From an uncultured Bacteroidales bacterium (GTDB lineage: Bacteria > Bacteroidota > Bacteroidia > Bacteroidales > Bacteroidaceae), in the NCBI GenBank assembly GCA_937995875.1, contig CALKIW010000130.1, positions 1 through 27,780 on the forward strand: a stretch of DNA of 27,780 nt, written 5' to 3'. A program made the position numbers and the translations under genes. The notes beneath the pieces were generated by a model. The model saw only the letters and a list, made by a program, of their open reading frames with translations. It was not told the DNA's origin and did no database searches. Position 1 is the stretch's first letter, and the number at the start of each line of letters is the position of its first letter. Shown here piece after piece: positions 16,717 through 26,245 of this stretch.

Positions 16717-16762
16717 AAAGTCCCCCGTAAGTCCGACAGCAGACTTACGGGGGACTTTTCGT
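16717..16762 (+). terminator. Terminator of the SusC operon
   Basis: A perfect 17-bp stem pairs AAAGTCCCCCGTAAGTC (16717-16733) with its complement (16742-16758), with an 8-nt loop. The T run is short (ACTTTTC), and A residues precede the stem, so it could also work on the opposite strand. It ends the operon that began at susC. Confidence 0.75.
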
Positions 16763-16782
16763 TCTCCCTGATCACGATTTTC

Positions 16783-17028
16783 GTAAAAGAATTTAACCAA
16801 TTTTCGGTGATTATTTTCTCGTCATCCAGCGCAAAAAGGGCTATGTTTCGGCCCTCCCGCCCATCCTTCGCTGCGCGAAAACTTCCCCGTTTGCAGGAAT
16901 TGTATTCCGCCATATCATGGCGGAGGCCTAACGGCGATGCGACTAAGCCTCAACCGCACCGCGAGTACGGCCTATCCGCAGGGCGATTGAGGCTTATCCG
17001 CCCTGCGGTTAAGCCTTTCTCGCACCGC
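16783..17028 (-). repeat. Dispersed structured intergenic repeat, copy B (inverted)
   Basis: Read on the minus strand, this matches the second half of copy A almost base for base over the TTAGGCCTCCGCCAT segment and the GGGGAAGTTTTCGCG segment, and through ATAGCCCTTTTTGCGCTGGA. It shares the CCGCCAT/ATGGCGG hairpin (16907-16923). Relative to A it has about 20 extra bases, which create a longer hairpin: CCGCAGGGCG (16976-16985) with CGCCCTGCGG (16999-17008). The first half of the element is not detectable. From 17029 to 17582 I see nothing beyond a small direct repeat of CTGCGAATT near 17112-17132. Confidence 0.75.
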
Positions 17029-17582
17029 CGTCCGACAACAAATGGCTGATGACTACATACAGAGCAAAGGGGCCTTCATCTTATCTTCCTGATTGTCAGC
17101 CAACTACAAATTCTGCGAATTCTGCGAATTCTGGACGAGAAGTTAAAGTTGTTTCAGAATATGCGAATTTTAAAGGGGTGTTTGTAAAGAAAAAACTTAA
17201 TCATCAACAAACGACAACTTTCGGACAATACCTTTTTTTTGATACACGCCATCCCCACGACGATTTGTAAAGAAACGCAGGAGGGCACCCCTATCCGGAA
17301 CTGCCAACATTTCCCGTTCGCATTTCGGAGTGGTGACAAAAGAAAAACATGCCTTCACGCTCCGGCAAGCAAACAAGAATGAAATCCTGTATATTGGGAG
17401 AATTTTCGGTCGTTCAAATCCGCTTCTCACCCAAGAGGTCAGCTGTCAAAATCCTCATCATGCCACAAAACTTATTAAACTACAATCCACTTTTTAGGAT
17501 GTAGATTTTTTACCTAACACATTTATTATCAGCACTTTAATAAAAACACAACATCTATAAATCCACTTCAAATACATACAAA

Positions 17583-17614
17583 GTTGATATCAATATATAT
17601 ATTTCGTAATTTTG
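17583..17614 (+). promoter_or_regulatory. Promoter of the beta-sandwich/discoidin gene
   Basis: GTTG (17583-17586) and TAATTTTG (17607-17614) are separated by 20 bp, the same arrangement and nearly the same boxes as the SusC operon promoter. Transcription would begin near 17621, leaving a long leader of about 270 nt before ATG 17892. Confidence 0.55.
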
Positions 17615-17703
17615 CAATCGAGAGTTTTAGAAAACGATTGGAGACCTTAGAGAGTAAAGAGCTGTCTCGAAGAATTTGATGTATGAATTTTACATAACCT
17701 ATT

Positions 17704-17895
17704 TTGATTAATGATCATGAATACATTATTTGTTTTTTTACTCATGACGGTGCAGACCTCTATATCAAGGCCGAAACCATCGATTTTGAAATTCATGGAA
17801 CTCACACTGCCATGCAGACAGCGATCAGCGACGCGAATGTTGAAAATACAGACAACATCATTTTTGAACAATATCAAACAAGGATAAAAGCATGA
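17704..17895 (+). CDS. Possible small upstream ORF, 63 aa, overlapping the next start
   Basis: An ORF in the long leader ends in TGA overlapping the ATG of the following gene (ATGA, 17892-17895), a layout seen with translational coupling. The product (MINDHEYIICFFTHDGADLY, later IDFEIHGTHTAMQ) has no signal peptide and resembles nothing I know. The overlap may be chance. If real, it could be a leader peptide. Confidence 0.25.
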   Translation: MINDHEYIICFFTHDGADLYIKAETIDFEIHGTHTAMQTAISDANVENTDNIIFEQYQTRIKA

Positions 17896-20800
17896 ATAAA
17901 CAACTATTGACTTTATGTGTGCTGGTGCTAAGCCTTTTCTCTATCATGGCAAAGGCACAACCCACAGCCGGGCCGGACCTTCCCGGAGATGTATCAAAAA
18001 AAGGCGGCTACAACATCTACTGCAACGGCCTGGCAGAGACAAGTACCTTTATGCAGGCCGAATGGCAATTTGCCAACTGGGGAGGAGATCCCTCCGAATA
18101 TACCGGAATTGCAGGCAACCCCTGCGAGCTGGTGGCCAATTTTCGTTCGGTGGGCATACAGGGACAAGCGCTCGACCTGTCAAACGTTGAAAAGCTCTGC
18201 CTGTCTGTATGGAGCGACGTGGAGAGAACGATCAATGTGTATATCATCAATTCTGCAAATATAACCGGAACGGGTCGCTCTGAAGAAGCAAGAATCGTGA
18301 ACAATCGGCTCACAGCCGGGAGTTGGACGACGTTGGAGCTTCCCGTTGCTACTTTTAAGACCAACAACAATGCCATTGACCTCACCCAAATAGACCAAAT
18401 TAAGCTTGACAAGCCCGCAACCGGGCCCAGCGACGAAAACATCTACATTGACAATGTCTATTTCCAATTTGCCAATGCAGCCCCATTCACTTACCCAAGC
18501 ATTCCAAACTATGCGACGATAGTTCCTATTTTCACGAGCGGAAGTTACACCGACCGAGTTTCGGCTTGGAATGTTTCTAACGCAGGAGAGAACAGAGCCT
18601 ACACCGTTGATGGCCATACGATAGAGCGGGTCACCACCAATGGAAGAGAAGTGGTCTACAATCCCGCAAACAGTGAGCCGGACCTGTCAAGCTGCGACAA
18701 ATTCCATGTGGACGTCTGGCCGGGAGATGGTGTCACCAAGATTATTTTCAAGGCCTACATGGGTGCCGACGATATAGCTGAGGTGGACGTGACACCATTC
18801 CAATGGAACAGTATAGAGGTGCCTTTGGAGCACAATGGAGCCTTCCGGGGCATCCGCTTCAATGATAAGGCGAATGAGAATGGCTTTACGGAAGGAAAGA
18901 CTTTCTATTTCACCAATGTCTATGCCTACAATGCCGCTGCCGGTAAATGGGAAGAAAATATTCCCCAATCGCCCGACCCCACGCAGGTGCCTAAAGACGT
19001 GCTGCCGGTGTTCGGCAACTATTTCGGCAACGAGCATGGCGGTCTTTCAGGTTGGGGTGAAGGCGCAACGATAAGCACACCGACCTTCAAGACGGACAGG
19101 AGCCATAAGTTTGCTCTGGCCGGAGACTTCCGATGGGCAGGCCTCGACGGCTTGAACCTTGATGTCGCCAACTATGACAGACTTCATGTAGATGTTTACA
19201 CGGACCGGGCAACCCAGTTGAGAATTGTTCCAAAGACAGCAAACTATCAAGACGATCATGGTGGACAACAGTTTGATGTGCCGGCCAACACTTGGACGCG
19301 CATCGACTTGGACTTGACACAGCTCACCGGCCTCGACCGTGCAGACGCCATCACGCAGATTGGCTTCTATAACGGGCAGGGCAACACCATTGCCCTCGAT
19401 AATGTTTATTTCTGGAGTTCAACGGGCCTGGAAGTGCCGGCTTCGGAAGACACTGACTATCCGGACGGCCTGACCTGGCAAACCAATGCAACTGCCGATG
19501 TGCCGGCCGGTGCCACCTGTCAGGTTTACCGCCTCATCGTGCCCGATGACGTTACCGGCAACCCCGCCAATGGCGCACACGATGGTGTTATCGCAATTAA
19601 CGACGGATACTATTCCACCCAGATGGGCGAGGACGACAAATGGCTCGTCGTACAATTACAGGACGCCATCACCGTAAAAGATGTGGAATTGGTCTGGGGT
19701 AACGGCTATCCGAAAAATTATAAGGTCTACACTTCTGCGGAATGGCCCATTGAAAACGGCGCCGTCAAAGAGAGCACGCTCACGGAACTGTATGCAGTGG
19801 AGGGGCGGAAAATTCTATACGATCCCTATCACGACATCCGTAGCCGCCTGACAACCAGTCCGGATAATGCCAGATTCGTGGTGATTCATTGTATCGAGCG
19901 TGGAAACGATTTCTTTGGCTTTGTCTTCCGCGAACTCCATATCGGCGGGGAGACCAGCGACTATGCAACCGTCGATCACGTTCAGATGAACGACCTCTAT
20001 ACCAAGACCGGTGCGGAGAATATGTTGCGCAACCTCGCTGCCACGCCACGCAACAAGCGTAATGTGGTTGTGCCAAACGCCGCGACACCAAGTGACGTCA
20101 CCGTTAGGGTAGAAGGCGTGAACGGTGCGGACCCCAACTTTGTCAAGATTGAAAAGAACAGCGATGGCACCTTTAACATTTACACAACGGGCGCCGGCGA
20201 ATATATTCTGAGCTACCAAAGTAGCGGACTGACGGTAGGAAAGAGCAAGCTCTACTCTTACAAGAATTGGAAAGAGAGCATCATACAGGGCAAGACGGTT
20301 AAGGCCGGGCAGACGGAAACGAAAGACGGGGCACTTACAGGCTACCTGCCGGAAAAGATAGCCGACTGGAAAGAGTCTGAAGACAACACCAGCCGATGGT
20401 CGTCCGGCGGAGAGCCGACATTCGGTGCGAATGAAGGTCGTGACAACGAATGGCTGAAAATCGATTTAGAGAAGTCGTATGCCATCCAAGAGATGGAGAT
20501 CGTTTGGGAGAACGCGTATGGCAAGAGCTATGATGTCTACGGATTTAAAGATGATCCGGGCTCAATACCACGTCCACATGGACCATCGACGATCTTCGTA
20601 TCTTTGACGGATGGGATTATGCCCCAATCATCAACGAGGGCGGTGCAACGGCAAAGCGGGCCCGCTTCTACACCTCTTTGGCGGCCAACAAATACTCTTT
20701 CATCGTCGTTCCTTTCTTGGTGGACTATGACAAGATGTTGGACAAGCAGGTATCGCTCTTCAACCCCACCAATTACAGTCCGAGCAGGAATACCATCCGT

Positions 20801-21364
20801 ATTCACGAACTGACATCTTCGGAGTTTTCGTATGTCGAAAGCGAATTACCCGGCCGTCCTTTCGTCATCCGGACAACCAATGAGGGGTTGGATTCACCAA
20901 ATGGATATAAACTCTGTATCTACAGCAAGGGATATGCAAGTACAATAGAAGCATCAGAGCCTGTTTCACTCCAGCAGACACCAATCAATAAATCATGCGA
21001 TGGCGGCGCTAACTTCATCGGGTCGTATGTTGAAAACAGCCAGATTGCGACAACTGAAAACGACAATAAAAATTTTTATTTCAGTTCAGCAGACGAGACG
21101 TTCCATCCCATAGATGGCACTGTCATTAGTCCATTCTATGCTTACCTCCAGACACCGGCAACCGCTTCCCAGACCAAGCTGATGTTCTTACTCGATACCG
21201 TCGATGGCATTGACGAGATTAACACGAATACGGAACAGCGCGTTGCAGATGTCTATGACCTCCTCGGCCGCAAGGTGGGCACGAAGCTGAATCTCGCAAC
21301 AGACCTCAACAGGCTGCCGGCAGGGATTTACATTGTGAATGGCGAAAAAGTTGTTGTTAAATGA
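17892..21364 (+). pseudogene. Large secreted beta-sandwich/discoidin protein, frameshifted chimera
   Basis: The 5' frame runs 17892-20813. It encodes a signal peptide (ending AKAQ) and three tandem beta-sandwich repeats of about 160 residues, each with the pattern LxVxVW or HVDVY, then WTxL/WNSIEVPL, then IYIDNVYF-like (ends near 195, 355 and 510). Two discoidin-like units follow: DKWLVVQLQDAITVKDVELVWG and NEWLKIDLEKSYAIQEMEIVW. The second unit stops abruptly after YDVYGFKDD near 20555. From about 20567 a different frame takes over (STWTIDDLRIFDGWDYAP, then YSFIVVPFLVDYD), ending at 21364 with a tail typical of Prevotella surface proteins (VYDLLGRKVG, LPAGIYIVNGEKVVVK). About 60 residues of the second discoidin unit are missing at the switch, so this looks like an internal deletion joining two parts, not a simple one-base slip. 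Function unknown; glycan or matrix adhesion is plausible. Confidence 0.7.
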
Positions 21365-21381
21365 AGAAAGGAGGCGGAAAG

Positions 21382-21582
21382 ATGAAAAAGATATATGATG
21401 CACCTGAGATAGGAATCCTGAAAATAGAACTGTCACCTTTGCTGGATACGTCGTTAGGAATCACCGACAAGACTGGCTCCGGAGATGGTACCGGACACCA
21501 TGGCGGAAATGACTTCTCAGATCTTCCTGAAGCAAAGGGGTATTTCTATGCACCCATAGAGGAGTGGGACGGTTGGGATTAG
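21382..21582 (+). CDS. Small acidic, glycine-rich peptide, 66 aa
   Basis: The start at ATG 21382 is supported by an unusually good Shine-Dalgarno (AAAGGAGG at 21367-21374) 7 nt upstream. ATG 21361 overlaps the previous stop but would put that site inside the coding region. The product starts MKKIYDAPEIGILKIELSPL, has a Gly/His/Asp stretch (SGDGTGHHGGNDFSD) and ends with acidic EEWDGWD. Short proteins with a K-Y-x-A-P-x-I start and a leucine-rich second segment are, from memory, frequent in Prevotella next to large secreted proteins. No role is established. There is no signal peptide or membrane segment. Confidence 0.6.
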   Translation: MKKIYDAPEIGILKIELSPLLDTSLGITDKTGSGDGTGHHGGNDFSDLPEAKGYFYAPIEEWDGWD

Positions 21583-21632
21583 TAAAGTTTTAGAGAAACT
21601 CGGAACAACAAGGACATAGCTTTTGTTCTTAT

Positions 21633-21695
21633 GTCATATCGAAGACGAAAGTTAAGTCATATCGAAGACGAAAGCTAAGTCATATTAAAGACGAG
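21633..21695 (+). repeat. Tandem 23-bp repeat, about 2.7 copies
   Basis: GTCATATCGAAGACGAAAGT plus TAA occurs at 21633-21655, again with one change at 21656-21678, and in partial form at 21679-21695. It lies between the small peptide gene and its terminator, in the same position as the array downstream of GH97. Confidence 0.85.
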
Positions 21696-21722
21696 GGGGT
21701 GTCCAAACGGGCACCCCTCTTT
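21693..21722 (+). terminator. Terminator after the small peptide gene
   Basis: GAGGGGGTG (21693-21701) pairs with CACCCCTC (21712-21719) allowing one bulged G, and is followed by TTTC. The T tract is short, so strength is uncertain. The remaining gap to the pectate lyase remnant (21723-22000) shows nothing I can name. Confidence 0.55.
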
Positions 21723-22000
21723 CGCTAATTGCGCTTTACCGTCGCACAATTACCGGCACATCTATATCATAAACGATGGGCGTCTGCTGAAAGATTTATT
21801 TCATTTCTCAAGCAATGCTGAATTCCTCGCTCGAAATTCTGCCTTTTGTAGTTACTAAGCCTCAACGCTCCGCAATACCACAAAACAAATATCCGCAATA
21901 CCTAAAGGATATTACGGATAAATGTATTTATACATCATTTGAAAAGACCAGTTTGCTGTTTGTTAGAACAGAAACTGCTTTTCATCGGTAATCTTTCATG

Positions 22001-23318
22001 TTATCTACCCATCACCTTCTTAACTTTAACACTGCCATCGGTATAGATGATGCGAACAACATTCACGCCTTTCGTCAATCCTGATGTTTCCACACCATCG
22101 ACATTGTAATAGTGCACTTTGGCCACCTCACTCGGTAAGTTGTCTGTGCTAATGCCCGTAGTCTCATCATTGAGGAAATTCTGTTTTGCCGAGACACCAT
22201 CACCCTCGCTCACGGTCAATGTGGCTCCTGCGTATTTGCTTACCTCGCTTTTCACTTTGCTCACATCAAATGATGAATATTTATAGTAGCTGTATGAATT
22301 AAAGTAGCTGTTACTTCCCGAACGGCTTTGTTTATTGGAAGCCCCAAGGCAGCCCGTTATGGTGATATTATAATCCTTGTATTTACTGCTGGTAGCACAA
22401 TTCTTCCATGGACGTTTCTGGGCATTAGAACTGGAAAATACCGTTTTCTCAACATAGATATTACTCTTATAGCCGGCACCAATGCAATAGCTCGTCACAC
22501 TGCTTGAGTAGAGACAGTTTACAATATGAACTTTTCCAAAACGCACACGGGGCATACGCTCCCTTGAATGTGAGATTTCGCATAATGATGTTTTTGCAAT
22601 TTTTCAGGCATAGAATTCCCGTTTTGTCTACCGAAGATGTGTGTGTCGCATTGTTTAAGACAGATCCGGGCAACCCATATACTGTTTTGTTCTTCCCTCC
22701 GTTCACAGTCATCTGGCCGTTGAACGTCAGGTTTCCCTTCACATAAATAGTTTTGGCATCAGTACCAGAAAGAGCCATGACCAACTGGTCGGCAGTAGTA
22801 ACCGTAACGGCATTCTGGTTTTTGCTACCCGTGATTGAGCCACCATAGGTACCCCATCCTACAGGGCTGTTGAGGTCGTAATTACTAATCCCTGTCACAC
22901 CGAAGTTGCTGCCACCGGATGTATTCCCTGTTCCATTGCTGTTGGATCCGGTGCCACCAAACGAAGCCACATACTTGTATTGCACAACACTGATAGAGAA
23001 AAGATAGGAGTTGCCCGTACTAAAAATCTCCACATATCCCTGACTCACCTCTGACGTTGTTGCCTTATGGGTGGTTTTGTCAGCCGAAGCAGCCACTCCG
23101 CCCACCTTGTAGTTGTGATAACCGGGATACGACACTACAGTAACGACATCACTGGTGCTTGTGACAGGGATACGGAGCGAGGTTTTAGCATTGAATTGGG
23201 CATCGGAGGAACGTTGGGCAAACTTGCCATACTGCCCAATGACATACATCGAAACCCCGTCAAGCGTTGAAGCAACGTGCCCTTGCTTTCCCTCGATGTA
23301 ACGTCGCAGCCTGCCCAT
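22001..23318 (-). pseudogene. PL1-type pectate lyase remnant: no start, central catalytic block deleted
   Basis: Reading from 23318 downwards, the first frame begins inside a beta-sandwich-like N-terminal region (STLDGVSMYV, SDVVTVVSYPGYHNY, YSFQ-like VEIFSTGNSYLFSISVVQ) and has no signal peptide. Next are a Gly/Ser/Asn linker and the start of a PL1 beta-helix (VGWGTYGGSITGS, AVTVTTADQLVMALSGTDAK, KNIIMRNLTFKGA). There, near 22560, the frame shifts and the sequence jumps to RMPRVRFGKVHIVN, which contains the family's R-x-P-x-x-R motif, then GAGYKSNIYVEKT. The intervening PL1 region, normally about 70-80 residues with the vWiDH motif and calcium-binding aspartates, is absent. The 3' part ends with a Prevotella-type tail (GLTKGVNVVRIIYTDGS, VKKVMG). 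This gene can no longer make an active lyase. Confidence 0.8.
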
Positions 23319-23518
23319 ATCGTTAGTATGGCAGGTCGCTACTTCCGAGCCTGCGATTTAGAATGGCAGAATCTATATTATATTATATACCTAAACAATT
23401 TGCCCAAATAAATCTTAAACCATTACTTGTGTGCTATGGCACTGGCCTTAGCACAGACAGTGTCTATCGAAGCACAAGTATGGGAAATTAAGTAAAAATC
23501 AATATTTTTAAGGATAAA

Positions 23519-23858
23519 ATGAGAATCAAAACCCTTGTTGCAGGATTGTTCATATCCGCAACGTTCACTTATGCACAGACAACGGTTGTAGACCGTCCCG
23601 AACTTAGGACAAGTTCCAATTACACCAATTTCCGCGCTCCGCTCAAGGCGGCTCCGCTGCTCAAGCTCCCGGTTGGGAAAATTCAGCCCAAAGGATGGCT
23701 TCTCCGATGCTTGGGGTTACGATGAGACGGGTATGACCGATTTGCTGCCTACGAAGTATGCCAAGCGCAGCACGACCGACACCCCCATCCGACTGGTCCC
23801 GATGAGTGCTGCCAGACTGAGAATATCGCTGTTCCCTACGAGTAAGGGCGCGAAATGA
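23519..23858 (+). pseudogene. GH127-superfamily (DUF1680-like) glycosidase reduced to its two ends
   Basis: The 5' part has a signal peptide (MRIKTLVAGLFISATFTYAQ) and the N-terminal signature of DUF1680-type beta-L-arabinofuranosidases and relatives: NFRAPLKAAPLLKLPVGKI, then QPKGWLLR (to about 23706). The sequence then changes frame and continues SDAWGYDETGMTDLLP to IRLVPMSAARLRISLFPTSK, which resembles the extreme C-terminus of the same superfamily (LVPYGC, LRISxFP pattern). A whole enzyme of this type has roughly 600-800 residues; only about 110 codons remain, so nearly the whole catalytic domain is deleted. The exact family (GH127, GH146 or related) cannot be settled. It is followed by a strong bidirectional terminator. 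In the gap upstream, 23319-23518, nothing is supported. Confidence 0.62.
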
Positions 23859-23871
23859 ACTGAATAATTCA

Positions 23872-23904
23872 AATAATCCGACCGGTTGCACCGGTCGGAT
23901 TATT
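23872..23904. terminator. Strong bidirectional terminator
   Basis: A perfect 15-bp stem, AATAATCCGACCGGT (23872-23886) with ACCGGTCGGATTATT (23890-23904), has a 3-nt loop. T residues follow on the plus strand, and on the minus strand it comes directly after the porin stop at 23907. It separates the convergent GH127 remnant and porin genes. Confidence 0.92.
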
Positions 23905-23906
23905 TT

Positions 23907-25028
23907 TTAGAATCTGAAGTCGAGTTGAACGTCGATCATGTCGTAGTTGTGTTTTGCCAGCGAACGGTCGTTCACCCGTGCATATTCGGCATTGATCTGA
24001 ACGTTCTTGTTGATCACGTAGTTGGCACCAATCTCATAAAAAGTCTTGCTGGTGTCCCACGAGCCTGAAGGACGATACATGTTGTAGCGCGTCTTGGCAT
24101 AGAGCTTGTGTTTGATAACCGGCGCGATGACCAGCGCATACACACCGTCGGCCTTGTTGCCGATGGCCTCATTAACGTCGGCTTTAGACAGGTCGGCAGA
24201 ACTGTTGTAGACAGCCTTGAAGGCCTGTCCGGTGGAGTGGATGTATTCGGAGCGCACAGTCCAGTCGTCAAACTTGTATTCGCCCGAAATGGCATAGCGG
24301 TGCTGGGGCAGGCGTCGAATGCCCGAAACCGTGTTGCCCTGCTCGTTGGTCCATGTGCCCTTACGGCTGTAGGAGCCTTCCGATCCGAACACGCCGAGAC
24401 GCATCCCTGCGACGGGCATCACCCAGATGCCACCGATAATATCTTTCTGTTGGTCCACATCTTTGGTGTTGATTCCCTGTCCGTTGAAAACGCCCACCTG
24501 ATAGTGAAGCAGGTTGCGTCCATTGTTGTTTTTCAGGAAATCACCCTGAAGCTGCACACCGATGTCGCGCCCATTGCTCGAATGCATTCCCACGCGGTCG
24601 GTGAAATAGGTGAGTTTCATGATGTTTTGTGCATAGCTCATGAATCCCTGATCGATGGGATTCATCGGGTTTTCAAATGAAAAAGGACGCTTGAACTGTC
24701 CCACCTTCACTTTGAAGAACTCAAACTTCTGCCATTCCGTGAAGGCATCCACCACCTTGGGTGAGCTGCCCAGTGTGGACGTGTTGCCGTTGAACTGCAG
24801 TTGTATTTTCCAATACCAGTCGGTGAAAGCGCGCCCGTCGAGGCTGATTCGTCCTAAACGGATGTTGAAAGAATTAGACTTGGCTCCCTCTTGTCCGGAA
24901 TATTGGTATTGCGTCATGGCATATCCCGAAAGTTTTACGTTGTTAATCCAAGTGGCGAGCTTGTTTTGTGCGCTTGCTGTGCTCATCACCATGAGGCCCA
25001 GCAAGGCCGATAATATTCCCTTTTTCAT
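23907..25028 (-). CDS. OprP/OprO-type outer-membrane porin
   Basis: This 373-residue protein has a signal peptide (MKKGILSALLGLMVMSTASA-Q) and then many alternating amphipathic strands, as in a 16-strand porin, ending with a terminal phenylalanine (DVQLDFRF). Blocks such as SFNIRLGRISLDGRAFTDW, VVDAFTEW, KVKVGQFKRPFSFENPM and RDIGVQLQGDF match the phosphate-selective porin O/P family of Bacteroidota. In Pseudomonas these channels take up phosphate or polyphosphate; in Bacteroidota the substrate is usually unproven. The gene is intact and monocistronic, with its own -7 box upstream and a strong terminator directly after the stop. Nothing links it to the sugar genes. Confidence 0.88.
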   Translation of the reverse strand: MKKGILSALLGLMVMSTASAQNKLATWINNVKLSGYAMTQYQYSGQEGAKSNSFNIRLGRISLDGRAFTDWYWKIQLQFNGNTSTLGSSPKVVDAFTEWQKFEFFKVKVGQFKRPFSFENPMNPIDQGFMSYAQNIMKLTYFTDRVGMHSSNGRDIGVQLQGDFLKNNNGRNLLHYQVGVFNGQGINTKDVDQQKDIIGGIWVMPVAGMRLGVFGSEGSYSRKGTWTNEQGNTVSGIRRLPQHRYAISGEYKFDDWTVRSEYIHSTGQAFKAVYNSSADLSKADVNEAIGNKADGVYALVIAPVIKHKLYAKTRYNMYRPSGSWDTSKTFYEIGANYVINKNVQINAEYARVNDRSLAKHNYDMIDVQLDFRF

Positions 25029-25110
25029 TGAAAATTAGGTTTTATTTGAATGTGTTGTGTATGGTTAGGATGCCGCCCGACGGCGGTCCCGGCTTTCGCC
25101 TATTGAGGTG

Positions 25111-25139
25111 CAAAGGTACATATTTTTTGTATATAAAAG
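25111..25139 (-). promoter_or_regulatory. Promoter of the porin gene
   Basis: On the minus strand TACCTTTG (complement of 25111-25118) is a perfect -7 box. A CTTT sequence (complement of 25136-25139) 17 bp upstream is a poor -33 element. The predicted leader is about 75 nt. Confidence 0.5.
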
Positions 25140-25351
25140 TTAGGACTTGTTATTGTTTTTTAATAAATTCAACAGGGAGAGACAGCAGTTTCCACATTTA
25201 GATGCCGTGCCCCGCATATCAAAGTCTTGTGAGGAATAGCCGGGACAGGCAGCAGGGATGTCAGTTTGCATCCGTGGAAAAATCGTTTTGCAGATTGTTT
25301 AAGTTTCCATGAAATAGATGTAAATCGAAATGAAATAAGCACAAATTGTAT

Positions 25352-25359
25352 TAACTTTG
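25352..25359 (+). promoter_or_regulatory. -7 box of the HAD hydrolase gene
   Basis: TAACTTTG fits TAnnTTTG; no clear -33 box is seen at the expected distance. A small hairpin, AACCG with CGGTT (about 25367-25383), follows in the leader, which is about 120 nt long. The divergent porin promoter lies 230 bp away. Confidence 0.45.
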
Positions 25360-25486
25360 CACTCAAACCGTGTCAAAACGGTTATCGGGCACTCCCGCTG
25401 CACCCAACCTTCTGATCGGCCCCATCTTTAAATCAACACAGCGACTTTAAATTTAAATCAACATAGCATCTTAAAACCAACACAGC

Positions 25487-26227
25487 ATGCCATCAGACTC
25501 TCAATATCTGCAAGTATTCAGCGACATTCAGCTTATCGCATTCGACGCCGACGACACCCTCTGGGACAACCAAACCCATTTCGAGCGCGTGGAGCGCGAA
25601 TATTGCGACATTCTCGCGCCGTTCGGCCCTGCCGACGCGGTTTCTAAGGCATTGTTCAGTGTGGAGAGCGCCAACATGCCGCTGTTGGGCTATGGTTGCA
25701 AGGCCTTCACGCTGTCGCTCGTCGAAAACGCCGTAAAATTCAGCAAGGGGCGGATTGCTGCCAACGACCTGCTGCGCATCGTGGAGCTTGGCAAGGCCTT
25801 GCTCTCGCTTCCCGCCACGCCGCTGCCCCACGTGGCCGACACGCTGCGTATCGTGCGAGACATGAGAAAATACAAGTTGGTGGTGTTCACCAAAGGCGAA
25901 CTGCTCGACCAGCAAAACAAGCTCGTGCGTTCGGGACTTACCGACTTCTTCGACGACGTCGTCGTGGTTGCCGACAAGACGCGCGACGAATATATCCGTC
26001 TGTGTCACATTTTCGACACCGACATCAGCCGGCTGCTCATGGTGGGCAATTCGTTCAAATCGGACATCGAGCCTGTGTTGCAGCTCGGCGGCTACGCGGC
26101 ATACATCCCTTTCCACACCACATGGCAGCACGAACTGGTCGAGGAATACGACCATCACCACCTCGCGCGTTTGACAAGCATACGGGAGCTGCCCGCCTGT
26201 CTCCCTGCTGCCCGCCAAACGCCCTGA
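25487..26227 (+). CDS. HAD-superfamily hydrolase
   Basis: This 246-residue cytoplasmic protein has all four HAD motifs. Motif I is FDADDTLW, with Asp 20 as nucleophile and Asp 22 as acid/base. Motif II is VVFTKG (about 131-136), motif III includes the lysine of ADKTRDEY, and motif IV is GNSFKSDI (about 187-194), which binds magnesium. Between motifs I and II lies a helical cap (about 35-115), giving the haloacid-dehalogenase subclass layout. Most members are phosphatases for small metabolites; the substrate cannot be deduced. The gene is GC-rich and intact and stands alone. Repeat copy C begins about 19 bp after its stop. Confidence 0.85.
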   Translation: MPSDSQYLQVFSDIQLIAFDADDTLWDNQTHFERVEREYCDILAPFGPADAVSKALFSVESANMPLLGYGCKAFTLSLVENAVKFSKGRIAANDLLRIVELGKALLSLPATPLPHVADTLRIVRDMRKYKLVVFTKGELLDQQNKLVRSGLTDFFDDVVVVADKTRDEYIRLCHIFDTDISRLLMVGNSFKSDIEPVLQLGGYAAYIPFHTTWQHELVEEYDHHHLARLTSIRELPACLPAARQTP

Positions 26228-26245
26228 ATGACCGTGTGCAACGTT

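Noticed and set aside
17049..17270. Plus-strand open frame of 73 codons in the intergenic region.
   Set aside because: Composition is not coding-like, there is no promoter or ribosome site, and it spans simple direct repeats.
24108..24680. Plus-strand open frame of 190 codons.
   Set aside because: It lies antisense to the intact porin gene and shows no protein-like motifs.
25493..26218. Long open frame (241 codons) on the minus strand.
   Set aside because: It is the antisense of the HAD gene, whose four motifs are all clear; the opposite frame resembles nothing and has no signals of its own.
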